A program made the translations under genes and the position numbers. A stretch of DNA of 64,000 bases from Symsagittifera roscoffensis (lineage: Eukaryota > Xenacoelomorpha > Acoela > Convolutidae), in assembly GCF_963678635.1 (NCBI RefSeq), contig NC_087065.1, positions 72,241,345 through 72,305,344 of the forward strand, given 5' to 3'. Under the pieces are notes generated by a model. The model was not told where the DNA came from. It saw nothing but the letters and a program-made list of their open reading frames with translations, and did no database searches. Below are positions 44,091-56,330 of this stretch, piece after piece; position 1 is the first letter of the stretch; every line of letters begins with the position of its first letter.

Positions 44091-44640
44091 CAAAGTGGTT
44101 ATTCTCGGTTATATTCACAATTTGATTTTTTAGTTCTTCAAAAGCTGTCTTGTGGGAATCATTCCATGGGTAGACTGATTTTTTGTTTAATAGAGGGTGA
44201 AGCGGTGAACTCAGCGTTGACAGATTAGGTACGAATTTCATATACTGTTTTATTGAACCAAAAAATGATCTTAGTTCTGAAATATTCATCGGGTTCGTGA
44301 GATTTTTTATTGAGTCAGATTTCCCCACCAATAGTTTTACTCCTTTGTTTGAAATCCTGAAACCTAACCATTCAATATCTTTTTGAAAAAAAAACATCTT
44401 TCTCCCATTTTACTGCCATGTTTTTGCTCTCTAAGATTTTAAGAATTTTCCAAAGTATGGCTTTATGTTCTTCCAGTGAACCTTTCGAGTCAATTAAAAT
44501 ATCCTCGATGTAGCAGTTGGTAAACGGTTAGTCTTTTAACAGCGAATCCATTATCCGTTGGATTTCGTTTTGCATGTCTCCCAATTCATAGAATCACGTT
44601 ACAAAAACGATAGGTTCCGGTGGTTTCAACCCCCACTATA
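44020..44640 (-). pseudogene. Ty3/Gypsy reverse transcriptase (palm-thumb), decayed
   Basis: The catalytic box reads NCYIEDILIDSKG near 44500, where the usual YxDD has Glu in place of the first Asp. It is followed by the conserved EEHKAILWKILKILE helix, then DIEWLGFRIS, LRSFFGSIKQYMKFVPN and LSSPLHPLL of the thumb/connection. A stop (near 44540) and a frame change near 44397 break it. The protein would have copied element RNA into DNA. Confidence 0.8.
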
Positions 44641-45407
44641 CTAAAATTACATTGTTTAAAAATTTCTTCCTTCGCAACTTAAAAAAATCTTTAAGGAAAA
44701 TCAGTCAATTAATTTTTTTAATCAAAAGAAGAGGTAAAAATTTCGTGTAGAAACTGCAACCGTACTCTGAAAATCCATTTTGCAAAATAAGCTTTATGCT
44801 TGAGGTATAACATTCAATCACAACTGTTTTGAGAGCATATTGGCACCTTTTCGATAAAACGTCACATTGTTTTCTAGGCCTAGACCTCATGACTACAATG
44901 CAACAATAAAAAAACCAATTAGCATCAATATGGACATCAAGATACATGCAGGACATTCTATTTTTCAAAGCTTTGCTATTTATAAAAGATATATGGTGGA
45001 AAACACTATTTAGATATACATTAAACTGAGCCAATTTTTCATATAAAGAGTTATTTGTTCAAAAATAATCGTTTATTGACAGCTTTCTAATTTTGATGAA
45101 TTACATTTGCTTTGCTGTTAAAAACAAAACCTAGCTAAAGTTGCACGTGACTTTTGAAAGATCAATAATATGAATAAGAACGGTCTCAAACAGAGACCTG
45201 CGGGACACCACATTTCAGATAACGCTACCATGATCTCATTTTACTAATTAAGACAATTTCTCTGCGGTACTTCAACTAAATTAAACATCTGAGCAAAGTT
45301 ATTCCATTCAAACTAAAAACTAGAGTTCTACAAAAATTAATCAAAAGTTTTTATATAATTAATAAAATTTATTCTCTTGAGTGAAATAATTGTATCTGAG
45401 TTCAAAA

Positions 45408-45715
45408 AAGTTTTCACTTCTCGTGATGTTATTGGCTCGTGAAGGAATTTGGCAGAAAGTTTTAAAGCAAAACCCAGTTCACTGCTCTTCTCTGGAATAT
45501 ATCCTTCGAAATCATTTCGAATCTATCATTTTGTTTTTTGAAGCTGATCTTTTCGGAGAAGTCTTTACTTCACCAAAAATTATTGGCTCATGAAGGAATT
45601 TGGCAGAATGTTTTAATACAAACCCCAGTTCATAGTTCTTCTCTGAATTATATACTTCCAAATCAGTTCAATTCTTCCATTTAATTCTTCATGCCTAAGA
45701 ATTTCAGTTAAAATG
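45408..45715. repeat. Short tandem duplication (about 170-bp period)
   Basis: Two diverged copies: TTATTGGCTCGTGAAGGAAT at about 45429 and TTATTGGCTCATGAAGGAAT at about 45580, both followed by TTGGCAGAAWGTTTTAAWRC and CCCAGTTCA. Confidence 0.75.
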
Positions 45716-46574
45716 CCGTCAGGTCTTCAAAAATTTTAGTTGACTTTTTCGGTGAGGTTGATTTGTAACAGTTTTGATCATAACAATTTTGTCAAAATGT
45801 TTTTAGTAAACGGTCAAAAGTTCACACTCTTTTTTTGCTAAAATTATGTTGGGGCCAGTTCAACAAAAAACAATTCCGAAATAAAATTTTCTCTATTGAG
45901 CACTTAATATGTTTGTAGAATTGACTGGGTAGTTTTCAAGAAAAGACAGAAATCTAAAAACAGTCAAAGTATCAAAACTTTCTTTTTTTGGAAGCAATTT
46001 CAGCCACTCGGATTCGGGAGGGTATTTGGGAGAATAAACCCAAAAATTCAGATTTGGTAGGGTAGTTCTCGAGAAAAGTTAAAAAGTGTCAAAAACAGGC
46101 CAAGAACTCAAAAGTTTTTTTTAAACAAATGTAGATAATCGATTTTACAGGAAAGTTGTCCACAACCCGTTATTTCAATTGAAACCAAAATCAAATTTTC
46201 GGGAAAGTACAAATCGAAAAAAGGCAAAAAGTTTCCAAAACGGTAAAAATATCACATTTGAACTTATCCGAGGGCCAAAATTTTTGCCAATATCCGCCAC
46301 CCCCCCCCCCTCGGCCCCATTTTTTCGAAGGCTGTAGACAAAGAGGTTCAATAGCAAGAAACTAGAGAGGAGTATGCAGCTTCTCGAAAACAAATCAATC
46401 ACTTACATTTTGATAATACCTATTTTTATCAAGCAGGAAGTCTAGGCAAACATGCCAAGCAAGACAATTGAATTTAAAATATCAACAGAATAAAATTTAC
46501 AAAACTTAGATTGCAAAAGCGACGGCTTTTTCTCCAGGCCAAGTGGGAATGAACCTAGCAGTTATTAAGTTTCA

Positions 46575-46760
46575 ATGATAAGTCAAGATGAAAAATTGCA
46601 AGAAAAATTGTTTACGGCAAAAACTATAGCTCCTTTTTATGAGACACTTGCTTTCGCAAGTGTAATAATCGGAATGGGTCAAGTGATACATCATAATAAT
46701 GCTCCTTCAGTCGTAATTCGAAAGACGTTAAGCAAGTTCGAAAACATAATCCCTGTCTAG
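46575..46760 (+). CDS. Short unassigned ORF (61 aa)
   Basis: ATG-started, with an acidic/amphipathic start (MISQDEKLQEKLFTAK) and a weakly hydrophobic middle (FASVIIGMGQVI). No family recognised; may be chance. Confidence 0.15.
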   Translation: MISQDEKLQEKLFTAKTIAPFYETLAFASVIIGMGQVIHHNNAPSVVIRKTLSKFENIIPV

Positions 46761-47191
46761 GAAAACCCGTTTGAATAGTTTGATTTTTAGTCTTCATTTG
46801 AGCGAATAAAGCGAGCGCTAAAGCTAATATACGTTCATTTTAGGCCATTCACAATTGCTAATTCGTGCATAAGTTTAGTTTTACTCAAGTCAAATTAATT
46901 TTTGGAGTTTTCTTACGCCATTGTTCGGTAATATGTTTTTTTTTATTTCCCTTTTTTTTCTTCATTTTTTATCATTTAACACAGTTGTCCAATTTCAAAT
47001 TGTTTACTTTATTATGAATGTCGGATATGCCTAAGCTCTAGCTATTCGTTCAGATCCTTTTATCACACCACGCAGAAAAAACTACACTGATTTGAAAAAA
47101 CTTTGTTGTATTTTTCTAAGACTATGGTCGAAACATTCTGGACTACTTGCACAGTAACCGGCTATCCTTGTTTATTACGTTTTATTTTGTT

Positions 47192-47392
47192 TTAAAAAAA
47201 TTGCGAGTTGACTTTTGGCTCATGTGGGATGTTTTCGTCGCTATTTGGATCCTTTTCAACGATGACGGCGCCATCGAAAAAGATAACGGACTGTTTGACC
47301 AGTAACATTGCTGTGTCGATTTCGGTAGTATTTTCTCCCTCCTGAAGAAGTTGCTGTTGACCGCGTTTGCTGATGATGAATTCTGGAGTCAT
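47192..47392 (-). CDS. Short unassigned ORF or exon (66 aa)
   Basis: ATG-started minus-strand frame of less AT-rich codons (MTPEFIISKRGQQQLLQEGE... ending EPKVNSQFF). Composition looks more gene-like than its surroundings. The start faintly recalls FLYWCH-type N-termini, but the key aromatic/Cys/His residues are absent, so I do not assign it. It could belong with the coding-like segment at 47.7-48.0 kb on the same strand. Confidence 0.28.
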   Translation of the reverse strand: MTPEFIISKRGQQQLLQEGENTTEIDTAMLLVKQSVIFFDGAVIVEKDPNSDENIPHEPKVNSQFF

Positions 47393-47699
47393 TTCCGGAC
47401 CAAATTACTAGGATCAGTGGATAAACGAAATTGATTTCAGTAAAAAGTGAGGCAAAATTGCAACAATGAATGTAAGAATATCCGTGCTTATAGTTTTCAT
47501 GTTAATAGTTTCACGATGACCATTGTTTGAATGATAACGTTAGTGAAATCAATTCGAAGCGTTGTTGAATCAAAAATTAACTAAGGATTAAGTTTTGATG
47601 CAACTGACAAATAAGTGGAAATATTTACTCCATCATTTCAGCGACTAAGTGCTACCAAGAATCGTCTGATACAAAATTTTGCCCTTCAAAAGTTCACGG

Positions 47700-48010
47700 A
47701 TTGTCGCGTGTATCGAACTTTCTTCTGTTATAAATCCTCACCTGTTACGAATTGACGCCTCATGGCTATGACTGCATCAAGCGTTTCTACTGCTTGTTTT
47801 GTGCAGCTGGTATTCCAGAATTGTGTTTTGAGCATCAATACCACCCACTTGGTTAGGAGTAACTGCCATACGTTTTCTTACGCCTTGTCCGTTAAATTTC
47901 TATTGTAGCCCTAGACCTCAAAGGAAACACCATAGACTTAGCTGGAACTGCACAGTCAGGAAATACAAAAATACCAGCTCGATACAGCTCCTCCAACTTG
48001 GAGGAGCCAC
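47700..48010 (-). pseudogene. Coding-like segment, unassigned, frame-broken
   Basis: On the minus strand, protein-like stretches follow each other in different frames: LEELYRAGIFVFPDCAVPAK, then GQGVRKRMAVTPNQVGGIDA, then KQAVETLDAVIAMRRQFVTG, the last next to a good donor (AACAG then GTGAGG). Either a decayed gene or an exon with local errors. No family recognised. Confidence 0.22.
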
Positions 48011-48277
48011 AAGTTTACTTTCTTAAAAACTGATTAATTTCCAAAATTGTTGGCAGCACCCCATAGGCTCCACATTAACCTATTTTCCTAAACATAAGTG
48101 GAAACAATTGATTTGATTTGATTGTTTGAAAATTGGAGAAAGTGCCGATGCTGAACATTGTGGAACCTGATCCAAACTAAATATTATTATTGGTTATAAA
48201 TTAGATATCTTATCCCTATGAAATATTGAAGACTAACCAATCATACTCCATCTAACTAACAACCCATTTATTTGTAA

Positions 48278-48305
48278 GTGCTGAAATTACTTGTAATTTC
48301 AGCAC
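48278..48305. repeat. Perfect 13-bp hairpin
   Basis: GTGCTGAAATTAC, TT, then the exact reverse complement GTAATTTCAGCAC. Confidence 0.85.
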
Positions 48306-49766
48306 CAGAGCATTCTGAATTTAACCTACAACTTAGTTGCCTTTTCCAAGAGACGAACTCGTAACAAACCAGTATACTCTAGATCTATCGAGATTAAGAG
48401 ATATAAGAGTAAGATTAAGATTGGTATTAGACCAAGAAGTTGCACGAATCTATCCGGCCGAAAATAAGATAGCGTGACGAGCAGACGGTGTACCTTATCT
48501 GAAATTACTCTATGAGTTAGACATACGTCTCAACTCATCTGGTGCGACCACAAGTCTCGAATAAGACCTTAAGCAATAAAATAGTTTAGAAATAACTAAA
48601 ATTAGATTAGACTTAGACAAAATTCACAAAAATGTTACACGACAATAATTTAATTGAAATGTCTCTACGACTCAATAGATCAGAGCCATCATTCCGAACA
48701 ATACGAAAACTCCCCGGTATTAGAAGAAGACCTCGGACAAGAGACGATATACGACTACAACGGATCGTTTCCATAAGTTTCATGGTCGTACGGCAAAAGC
48801 CAACATAAACTTTTATATTTAGAGTTTTTATTAGCAATGAATTTAGATTTTCATTTGCAGACGTAGTATAATTGAAGAAAACACTTCACCAATAATTACA
48901 GGCGCTAAACCTATTATTGTACAATAACGATTGATGAAAAGATCTCTAATCGTTTCTTTAAATCTGCAGTAAATTGAAAAGATATCTAGAAAGAAACTTT
49001 ATTGAAAATGAAAACTAAAAAATAGTTAGTAAATACACAAATTGTTAGTAATATATAAATCATTTCTTCATCTCAGCTTCATCACCTGAAGATAACAAGC
49101 AAATAATAAACCACTAACATCATCAAAAACTAAACCTTTCTGTCAATCAAACTTTATATTACCTTAAAGAGGCCTATTCAACTTTTTACTTTTGCCAAAA
49201 TTAAACCTTTTTGATCTTAGCGGATCATCAAAGCTTTCCTTGGATCTCCATTTCACGTTTATCTAAACTAAATTTTGTATCATTAAATTTTATCCTGATC
49301 ATCATGGCTTATCCTTGGATCAAATAGAACAATTTTGTTCTCCCCCACACATTTAGCAAAGTGTCTAACGACCTAAAACGTCGATTTACTATCCAACCCT
49401 TTCTACGAACCAGGACTAACAGAAATTTTTCAATAACACTAACCATTCAAATTAGGATAAACAGTGAAGAACTTCGGTTATTCATCCTTCACTTGAACCC
49501 TCCTCTTACCAGACCCAGGATAGATCTTAGACTTAGTAAGTTTAAAATAGTATCTAACGAACTACTTGCGAACCTAATTATACCTAACACCTTAACTTAG
49601 ACTAGCCAAGAGAAAGTAACAATCAATCTTCGGAGTCGATATATGCTTTTCTCTCCAACCCAAAACACAAGACCCAAGTTAGGCTAACCCGAAAAAATTG
49701 TAAGAACTAATAGTTTAGGCATTAAAACCCACTAATCCAAATATTGCATCCGTCATCCTAAGCCCT

Positions 49767-50177
49767 ATGTCACTAGACAACCTAGAAAAAAAACAAACAA
49801 TCATATTATACAACTGTGAAATAAACAACGAGAAATATGATCTCGTAATCACTCCACACAGAAAGTCAACAGGATTTATTAGAACAAAACGACAAACAAT
49901 CAAACAAAAAATTCTAAGCAAACGAAGACAGATTACACGAAAAAGATTTTCAAAATAAAGAAACGCATTCTCCAAATCAGAAACAAGTCATTTAGAAGAG
50001 CTTTATAAATTAAAAGACTCAATAAATAAGAATTACCAAGTTAATGATACATTATATTTTTCTGACTCAGAAACCACATCTCATTCATCAATACAAGGAA
50101 AACGCAGAATAAAACAACACATACAAAAACAAACGAGTACGACTATACAATTGGAATCAACCAATAAAACACATTGA
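49767..50177 (+). pseudogene. Basic accessory ORF upstream of gag, one internal stop
   Basis: A frame from ATG 49767 to TGA 50175-50177 (136 codon positions) with a single TAA at about 49956. The first half has IILYNCEINNEKYDLVITPH; the middle is highly basic (RTKRQTIKQKILSKRRQITR); the second half is acidic/Ser-rich (YFSDSETTSHSS). It precedes the gag ATG by 32 bases. I recognise no family. The basic stretch looks like a nuclear/nucleolar or RNA-binding motif, but that is inference. It could instead be a 5' piece of gag. Confidence 0.4.
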
Positions 50178-50209
50178 AAGTTACAAATTAAAAGTTATAA
50201 AGCACAAAA

Positions 50210-51415
50210 ATGAGTCAAAATGAAGAAAGTGAAGATGAAAACTCCGTCCTCCCATTTTTAATTAATTCACTCACTGATGATAGAGGACAAACATAATTTT
50301 GTCAAAACCTAATCGCAAATTTATTTGAAAGAGGAGTTAGTCCATGCACAGCAGAATTTCCAGAAGTAAAAATCAAAAGACAAATTGTCGACCACTATCT
50401 CAAAAAAATATGCCATCTAACACAACAGTACAGAATCTATACCATAGAATTACAGAGCCCAAGTAAGTTTTATGGTAGATATCTACTTCAAACAGACGGC
50501 GTAGATATAGAATTCTCAAAAGTATTCGCAGAATACATAGAAAAAATATACAACACCAAAATTAACAAAGAGAAAATTCAATATTTACTAATGAAGTATT
50601 TCGAATAGTGTATAGCTATATATCTATATTAGAAAAACCAGATTCCCAAGAAACTTCACCAGTTCAAACATCAAAACATACAATTGTAAGACATAAAATC
50701 ACGATATTTTCTGAATATTTAAATACAATCCGTGAAAAATTAACTAGTAACGACTCCAAAATTCAACAGATGATACGGTATTAGCAGAAGAATCAGATTA
50801 TGTTTGGGACTCTGAATGGTCTCATGCTTTTTTCATTAACATACCAACAGATATTTCAAGTCAAGCAATTGGCACAATTTCCATAAACAAAGATTATGTT
50901 AAGATATAACCCACTCACAACTGATACAACACCTTTAAGCTATAATCCATTTCTACCCAGTAGAACAGGAAATAATAGTTTAAAATCAACTGTCATACAA
51001 CAAAAAAATCTAAATGAAACTAGGAATCTCACACAACAGCATATTCAAACATCATCACATCTCACAAATGAAGGAGCGGTTACCACAGTAGTAACAACAG
51101 CACAACAAATTATCTCACCAATACATCCAAATCTTACAACTCCAAGACCAAAAAATCAAATCTTACCACAAGTAACACTACAATCTACGGTTAAACCCAC
51201 CATTGAACCAAGATACCCACACGTAAGCTATCACCCATTTAGACCAATGATGAAAGCAACGCAAAAACAAAGAACATTCACTAGAAACAACTTTGCAGAA
51301 CACAATTATAACTATGTAAATAGACCACAAAATCTTTTCGCCCATATAATCATTATCATTTTTTTTCACAAAAACAAATTTTTCGAGAACCAAAAACAAC
51401 TACAGTAAGTTCTCA
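50210..51415 (+). pseudogene. Gag N-terminal region, frame-broken
   Basis: Starts at ATG 50210 (MSQNEESEDENSVLPFL...), has TAA at about 50294, continues to TAG 50606-50608 (FYGRYLLQTDGVDIEFSKVF), then shifts frame through IVYSYISILEKPDSQETSP and DDTVLAEESDYVWDSEWSH to a Thr/Gln/Pro-rich segment (50896 on; TQQHIQTSSHLTNEGA, SYHPFRPMMKATQKQRTF). The low-complexity linker is typical of Gag matrix-to-capsid regions. Dead through several stops and shifts. Confidence 0.6.
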
Positions 51416-52099
51416 CAATTACCCACGTATTTCACAAAACCAAAATTTAACTAGTAACGACTCCAAAATTCAACAGATGATACGGTATTAGCAGAAGAAT
51501 CAGATTATGTTTGGGACTCTGAATGGTCTCATCCTTTTTTCATTAACATACCAACAGATATTTCAAGTCAAGCAATTGGCACAATTTCCATAAACAAAGA
51601 TTATGTTAAGATATAACTTACTCACAACTGATGCAACGCCTTTAAGCTATAATTCATTTCTACTCAGTAGAACAGGAAATAGTAGTTTAAATTCAACTGT
51701 CATAAAACTAGAAAATCTAATTGGAACTAGGAACCTCACTCAACAAGAGATTCAAACATCATTCCAATTCACAAATAGTAGTTACCACAGTAGTAACAAC
51801 AGCAAAAAATCCAATCTTACCACAAGTAACACTACAATCTAGGGTTAAACCCACCATTGAACCTAGATACTCACACTTGAGCTATCAACCATTTAGACCA
51901 ATGATGAAACCGATACAAAAAGAAAGAACATTCACAAGAAATAATTTTGCAGAACACAATTCTAACTATGTAAATAGACCACAAATCTTTTCGCCCAAAT
52001 ACCCAAAATCATTTATTTTTACAAAGAAAAAATTTTCGACAACCAACAACAATTTCAGTAAATTCTCATGACTACCCACGCAATTCACAAGACCAAAGT
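50741..52099 (+). repeat. 707-bp tandem duplication within gag
   Basis: The first copy starts at 50741 and the second at 51448, both with TAACTAGTAACGACTCCAAA. The second copy runs to about 52099 and has lost ~50 bp in the ACAGTAGTAACAACAGCA region. Divergence is moderate, so the duplication is not very recent. Confidence 0.9.
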
Positions 52100-54428
52100 G
52101 AAAATTATCCATTTTTTCAACAGAGTAAAAGTAATGAACAAAACCACTAAGAAACTAGAACAAGCAGAAAAAGCTGAAATCACTGTGAAACTAGAAGAAA
52201 CAGAAAAACTCAAATTACAGTACGCTAATAATATTCAAACAACAACAACAACACAAATAAATAATATACATAAATCAGACACAGATTTATCCGAAAATCA
52301 CCAACCATTGCAAACAAAATCACCAACCATTGCAAACGCAAAACCCAACCTATACACAATCATATCAACCAATACAAATACAAAACCCAGTTAATACAGA
52401 TTATTATCAACCAACACAAATGCAAAACGAAATCCCACTACCCTATTATTTACAACAACACGAAATCACAAAAAATCAACTCACAAATTTTTCACAAATG
52501 CCAAATGCCGTAGAATCACTACAGATGACTATGAATCCATACCTCATGGGTGGATCATCAATACAATCAAACAAACCATTGATGGTATTCACTGGCACAG
52601 ATCCTGAATATTCTGTAGAAGGTTCTTTAAGTGCAGTCACAGCAAATTTAATTTTAAACATAGGACCTCAACTCGTAAATACGCCACTTCACCAAAATTG
52701 ATTACATAGACGCACAGCGTTAACACAAACCACAAATAATGGCGCAGCTCAAAAATGGTTTTCAATTTTTTTATTATAGAAATGAAATCAGATTGGAAAA
52801 GATTCACACAAAAATTTTCAAAAATGTTTGATTCAGAGAGGAACAAACAACATCAAAGAGTCTTATGCAATGAAATTCGTAGACTACCAAATTAAACGAT
52901 CAAACAACTAGCAGTAAGGATCGAAACACTAGTCCGAAAAGCATACTTACTAAACACTCTTGATTATTAAAATACAAAAATGACAGAAATTCTAATGTTG
53001 ACTCTAACACCTCAATTACAAAAAATAGCAATTAAAAAGAGAGCATCACATCCTTCCTCATTTCGAGAACCAGATCTAGACTTCAGAAAACTAGTAGATA
53101 AACTAGAACAAGCAGAAATCACTATGAAACTAGAAGAAACAGAAAAACTCAAATTACAGTACGTTAAAAAAATTCAAACAACAACAACACAAATAAATAT
53201 TTTACATAATTCAGACACAGATTTATCCAAAAAAATCACGGAAATTCTGATTATAGATGAGAAAAATCCAAATTTTAAAGGTAAACCATCATTTAAAAAA
53301 TGGTGTAACTATTGCCGAAGATACAGACACAGCATTGCTGAATGCAGACAAAAACAGCAAGACAATCAAAATAAACCACAAAAGTACAAAGAACCAAATA
53401 AATCATTCTACCAATATATAAAAAAAGATCAAAATTTACCAAACAAAAACATTCATAATAACAATAGCTCTGGAAAACCACTCCCAAATAGCTCAAATCT
53501 TTCAAAAAATCAATCACTTTATAATTCTAACTACAGAGGTAGATCACCAGATAAGAAAAATTCACGAAATCCGTCACAAAATAGATATAGTCAATCACAC
53601 ATCAGAAATACCCATTATCGAAATGATTATTCACGATCAAACTCAAACAGACAGAATTATTTGTTTGGTACCAGTTCCTATTCATATCCTGGGAATAGAC
53701 ACTATTCAAATGATAGATCAAGAAACTCATCATACAATAGACACAGAAATTATTCCAACAATAGGAACAGAAGCTATTCAAATAATCGCAATCAACAAAA
53801 TAACAATCGATCACGAGGTTGTTCAAACAATCGATCAAATCACCAAAGATTTAATTGTAACAATTATCAAAATAGATCACGAGAAAATTCACAGCACAAG
53901 AAACCAAACTATAACAAAAAACAAAGAAACTACACTCAATCACCTCATAGGAATAACACACGTTATTCAGACTCTCAAAACAAATATAGAAGTAATACAC
54001 CAACACATCAGAGACAAATAAATCAAGTACAAACAATTGATGAAATAAACTCAGACTCCCTTGGTATTTATAACACAGAAATTACTGAGTTACAATTGAA
54101 TCACATTAATTGTGAATCAACAGACAATGAAAGTGGTATAGAAAACACACTTTTAGTCAACATGATAAAAGTTGAAATTGATTATGAAACTGTTACATAC
54201 GAACAACTTTTTCTTTCACATATTTACGAAAATCATTTGGAATTACTTTTAGATTATCACACTAGACCTAGAAGTAATAACGTACCAACAGAACATATAG
54301 TAAATGAAGTAAAAACATCACAACAATCTAAAAAAGAACAAACACCATGTTCTTGTACAAATCACATTTACCAGAATATACTTAAGAACCACCAAAAGAA
54401 AAAAATCGGACAACCCCCCTTCTTTTAG
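52068..54428 (+). pseudogene. Gag capsid and nucleocapsid with CCHC zinc knuckle
   Basis: Capsid motifs: FTGTDPEYSVEGSLSAVTAN (about 52590), then, after a TGA at about 52700, NGAAQKWFS and, in the next frame, SDWKRFTQKFSKMFDSE and AVRIETLVRKAYLLN. A continuous frame follows from 52980 to 54428 (482 codons): a coiled-coil-like KLEQAEITMKLEETEKLKLQ, a zinc knuckle CNYCRRYRHSIAEC (CX2CX4HX4C; residues 109-122), then ~220 residues rich in Asn/Arg/Ser/Tyr. It would package element RNA. A piece of the coiled-coil coding DNA (about 52155-52300) is a second copy of 53105-53250. Confidence 0.78.
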
Positions 54429-54730
54429 AAAGTCCAAAAGGTAAAGATTTTCAACCAACAGACCTTGAAATAGGTTTTTTACTAGACTCTGGAGCAGAAT
54501 CAAAGATCTTTAATATTCCAACTTGGAATGAAATCAAAATCCTACACCCGAGACTGATATCCGTAAAAACAACAAGTAGACTAGCAACATCACAAGGAAG
54601 GCTCAACCTTAACAAATTCTGGAACAATTCAACTTCTCCTTGTTCCCACAAAGACAATCGAACATAATAAACTTCTCAACAAAACATTTAAGCAAATAAT
54701 CCATATCACAGATATAAAACACAATATTAT
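54420..54730 (+). pseudogene. Retroelement aspartic protease
   Basis: In frame 2 the segment LEIGFLLDSGAESKIFNIP carries the active-site DSGA (DSG at 54485-54493), followed by the flap region (TTSRLATSQG). It starts in a different frame from gag's end, consistent with an original frameshift or with decay. The C-terminal half is broken. Confidence 0.75.
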
Positions 54731-56330
54731 TGCGATTCCGTTCATCTCAAAGTATATATCAACTATTAATATATACAACTAATATAAAAGATAATTATAC
54801 AAAAATGCAAAACACCGCTTTAACATTCTTCCAAAAAATGAACAAACAACCACCATTCTTTTCGAAATTTTACCCCATCTATAATAAAGAAAGAAAACAT
54901 CTTAAACCACTCTCAGGTTATATTTATGAATTTCCAATTAAACAAGTTCACCAGTATGACAAAAATCAAAATAGACAACATCTTTATATGTCAGACTTTG
55001 AATTCCGTCCAATTCACAAATTTTTAAGAGTAACAATTTCATCCATAAAATACACGAAAGACTCAAACTCCGATATTATTTCTCTACACGTGTATAACAA
55101 TTCACCATATAAAATCACCTTACCCTTAGGACTCTTAGGATATAGCGAAACTAAGGCAACAATTTCCCCCACAAAAGAAGTAGCATACAGGGTGAATAAT
55201 ATACTACAACTACTAGATATATGTCAATCAACGATCCTCGATGAAAAACTATCAATAAATAAAATAATAAGCAATGAAAAAATAAACACAGACTGTTTCA
55301 CAAAAACACCTTATTTTAGGCCAACATTCAAAATATCACACTACACAGAACAACAACAAAAATTCTTGATAATGTTCAATTTTCAACACTCTCAATTAAC
55401 ACAGAATGAATTTGAAAAATTAGCCGATTTACTCTTAAGATATCCAACAGTTTATGCAACATCTAAAATTGACGTTGGAAAAATAAATTCACCACTACAT
55501 TTACCCTTGAAACCTCACGCAGTTTTCAAAAACAAAGAGCAAGTAAAGTACCAATTCCTTTACATGACAAATTCAATAGACTACTTGAACAATACGAAAC
55601 TTTATCTCCAGTAAATAAAGAAGAACAACCGAAAGTAAACACCTTTATTAACCCTGTTATTATCCTCGCCAAAAGAGAATCTTAAAAAATAGTTCTAGAT
55701 GCTAGATATCTCAATTCACTGATTGATGAATCCAAAAGTAATTGGCCAATAGAACCAATCCAAGTAATTTTAACAAAAACAAACGGTAAATATTTCACAA
55801 CCGCAGACATGAACAGTGCATATAACCAAACACCACTAGATGAACAATCACGACGATTAACACAATTCGTTATTGGAAATCAACAAAACGAATTTAATAG
55901 ACTATTCCATGGCATATCCATAGGACCAGCAGCTTTCTCATGAGCCTTCATGAGTGAAATTTTAGACCACTCTTATCTAGTAAAAATGCAATCACATACT
56001 TAGACGATGTTGTTATGCAATCACAAAGAAAAGATGAAATGTTCATAATTCTAGAAAAAAATCATCAAATTCTACAGAACGAAAACATGAAAGCAGCCCC
56101 AGATAAATCACATGTTTTCTTAACACGCATAAAATTTCTTGGACACATCATAGAAAAAGACACTATAACCCCACTCAAATCGCAAATTGACGCAATTCAA
56201 AAACTTCAACCACCAACAAATAAAACGAAAATCCAGGAGTTTCTTGGAATGTTAAATTTCTTAAGTAAAAACGTATATAAAATGCAATTGTACTTAAGAC
56301 CAACCTATAATATTCTTTGACAACAAAATA
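54730..56330 (+). pseudogene. Reverse transcriptase with N-terminal linker
   Basis: An open frame of 294 codons (54730-55614) covers the protease-RT linker up to KINSPLHLPLKPHAVF, the RT entry motif. Then, across stops at about 55683 and 55941, come KIVLDARYLN, YFTTADMNSAYNQTPLDE, FNRLFHGISIGPAAF and the catalytic YLDD (55997-56008). The thumb follows in the same frame (IKFLGHIIEKDTITPLKSQI; FLGMLNFLSK), ending at a TGA at about 56320. It would copy element RNA to DNA; this copy is inactive. Confidence 0.83.

Larger units (their letters stand above)
41040..44640 (-). mobile_element. Decayed Ty3/Gypsy retrotransposon, pol region
   Basis: On the minus strand, in the order RT, RNase H, integrase zinc finger, integrase core, charged C-terminal tail. 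Many stops and frameshifts. Gag, protease, the RT N-terminus and both LTRs are not recognisable. Domain order RT-RH-IN identifies Ty3/Gypsy rather than copia. Distinct from the element at 49.7-64 kb, being on the opposite strand and unlike it in sequence. Confidence 0.85.
44641..49766. other. Largely non-coding region between the two retroelements
   Basis: AT-rich. Short weak ORFs are listed separately. A C/G homopolymer patch is at about 46300. A perfect 10-bp inverted repeat (GCTCCTCCAA/TTGGAGGAGC) is near 47985-48006. From about 48900 the texture shifts to the A/C-rich, G-poor style of the downstream retroelement, so its 5' LTR and leader may lie in 48.9-49.7 kb, but no LTR can be delimited because the 3' LTR is outside the window. 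Confidence 0.4.
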
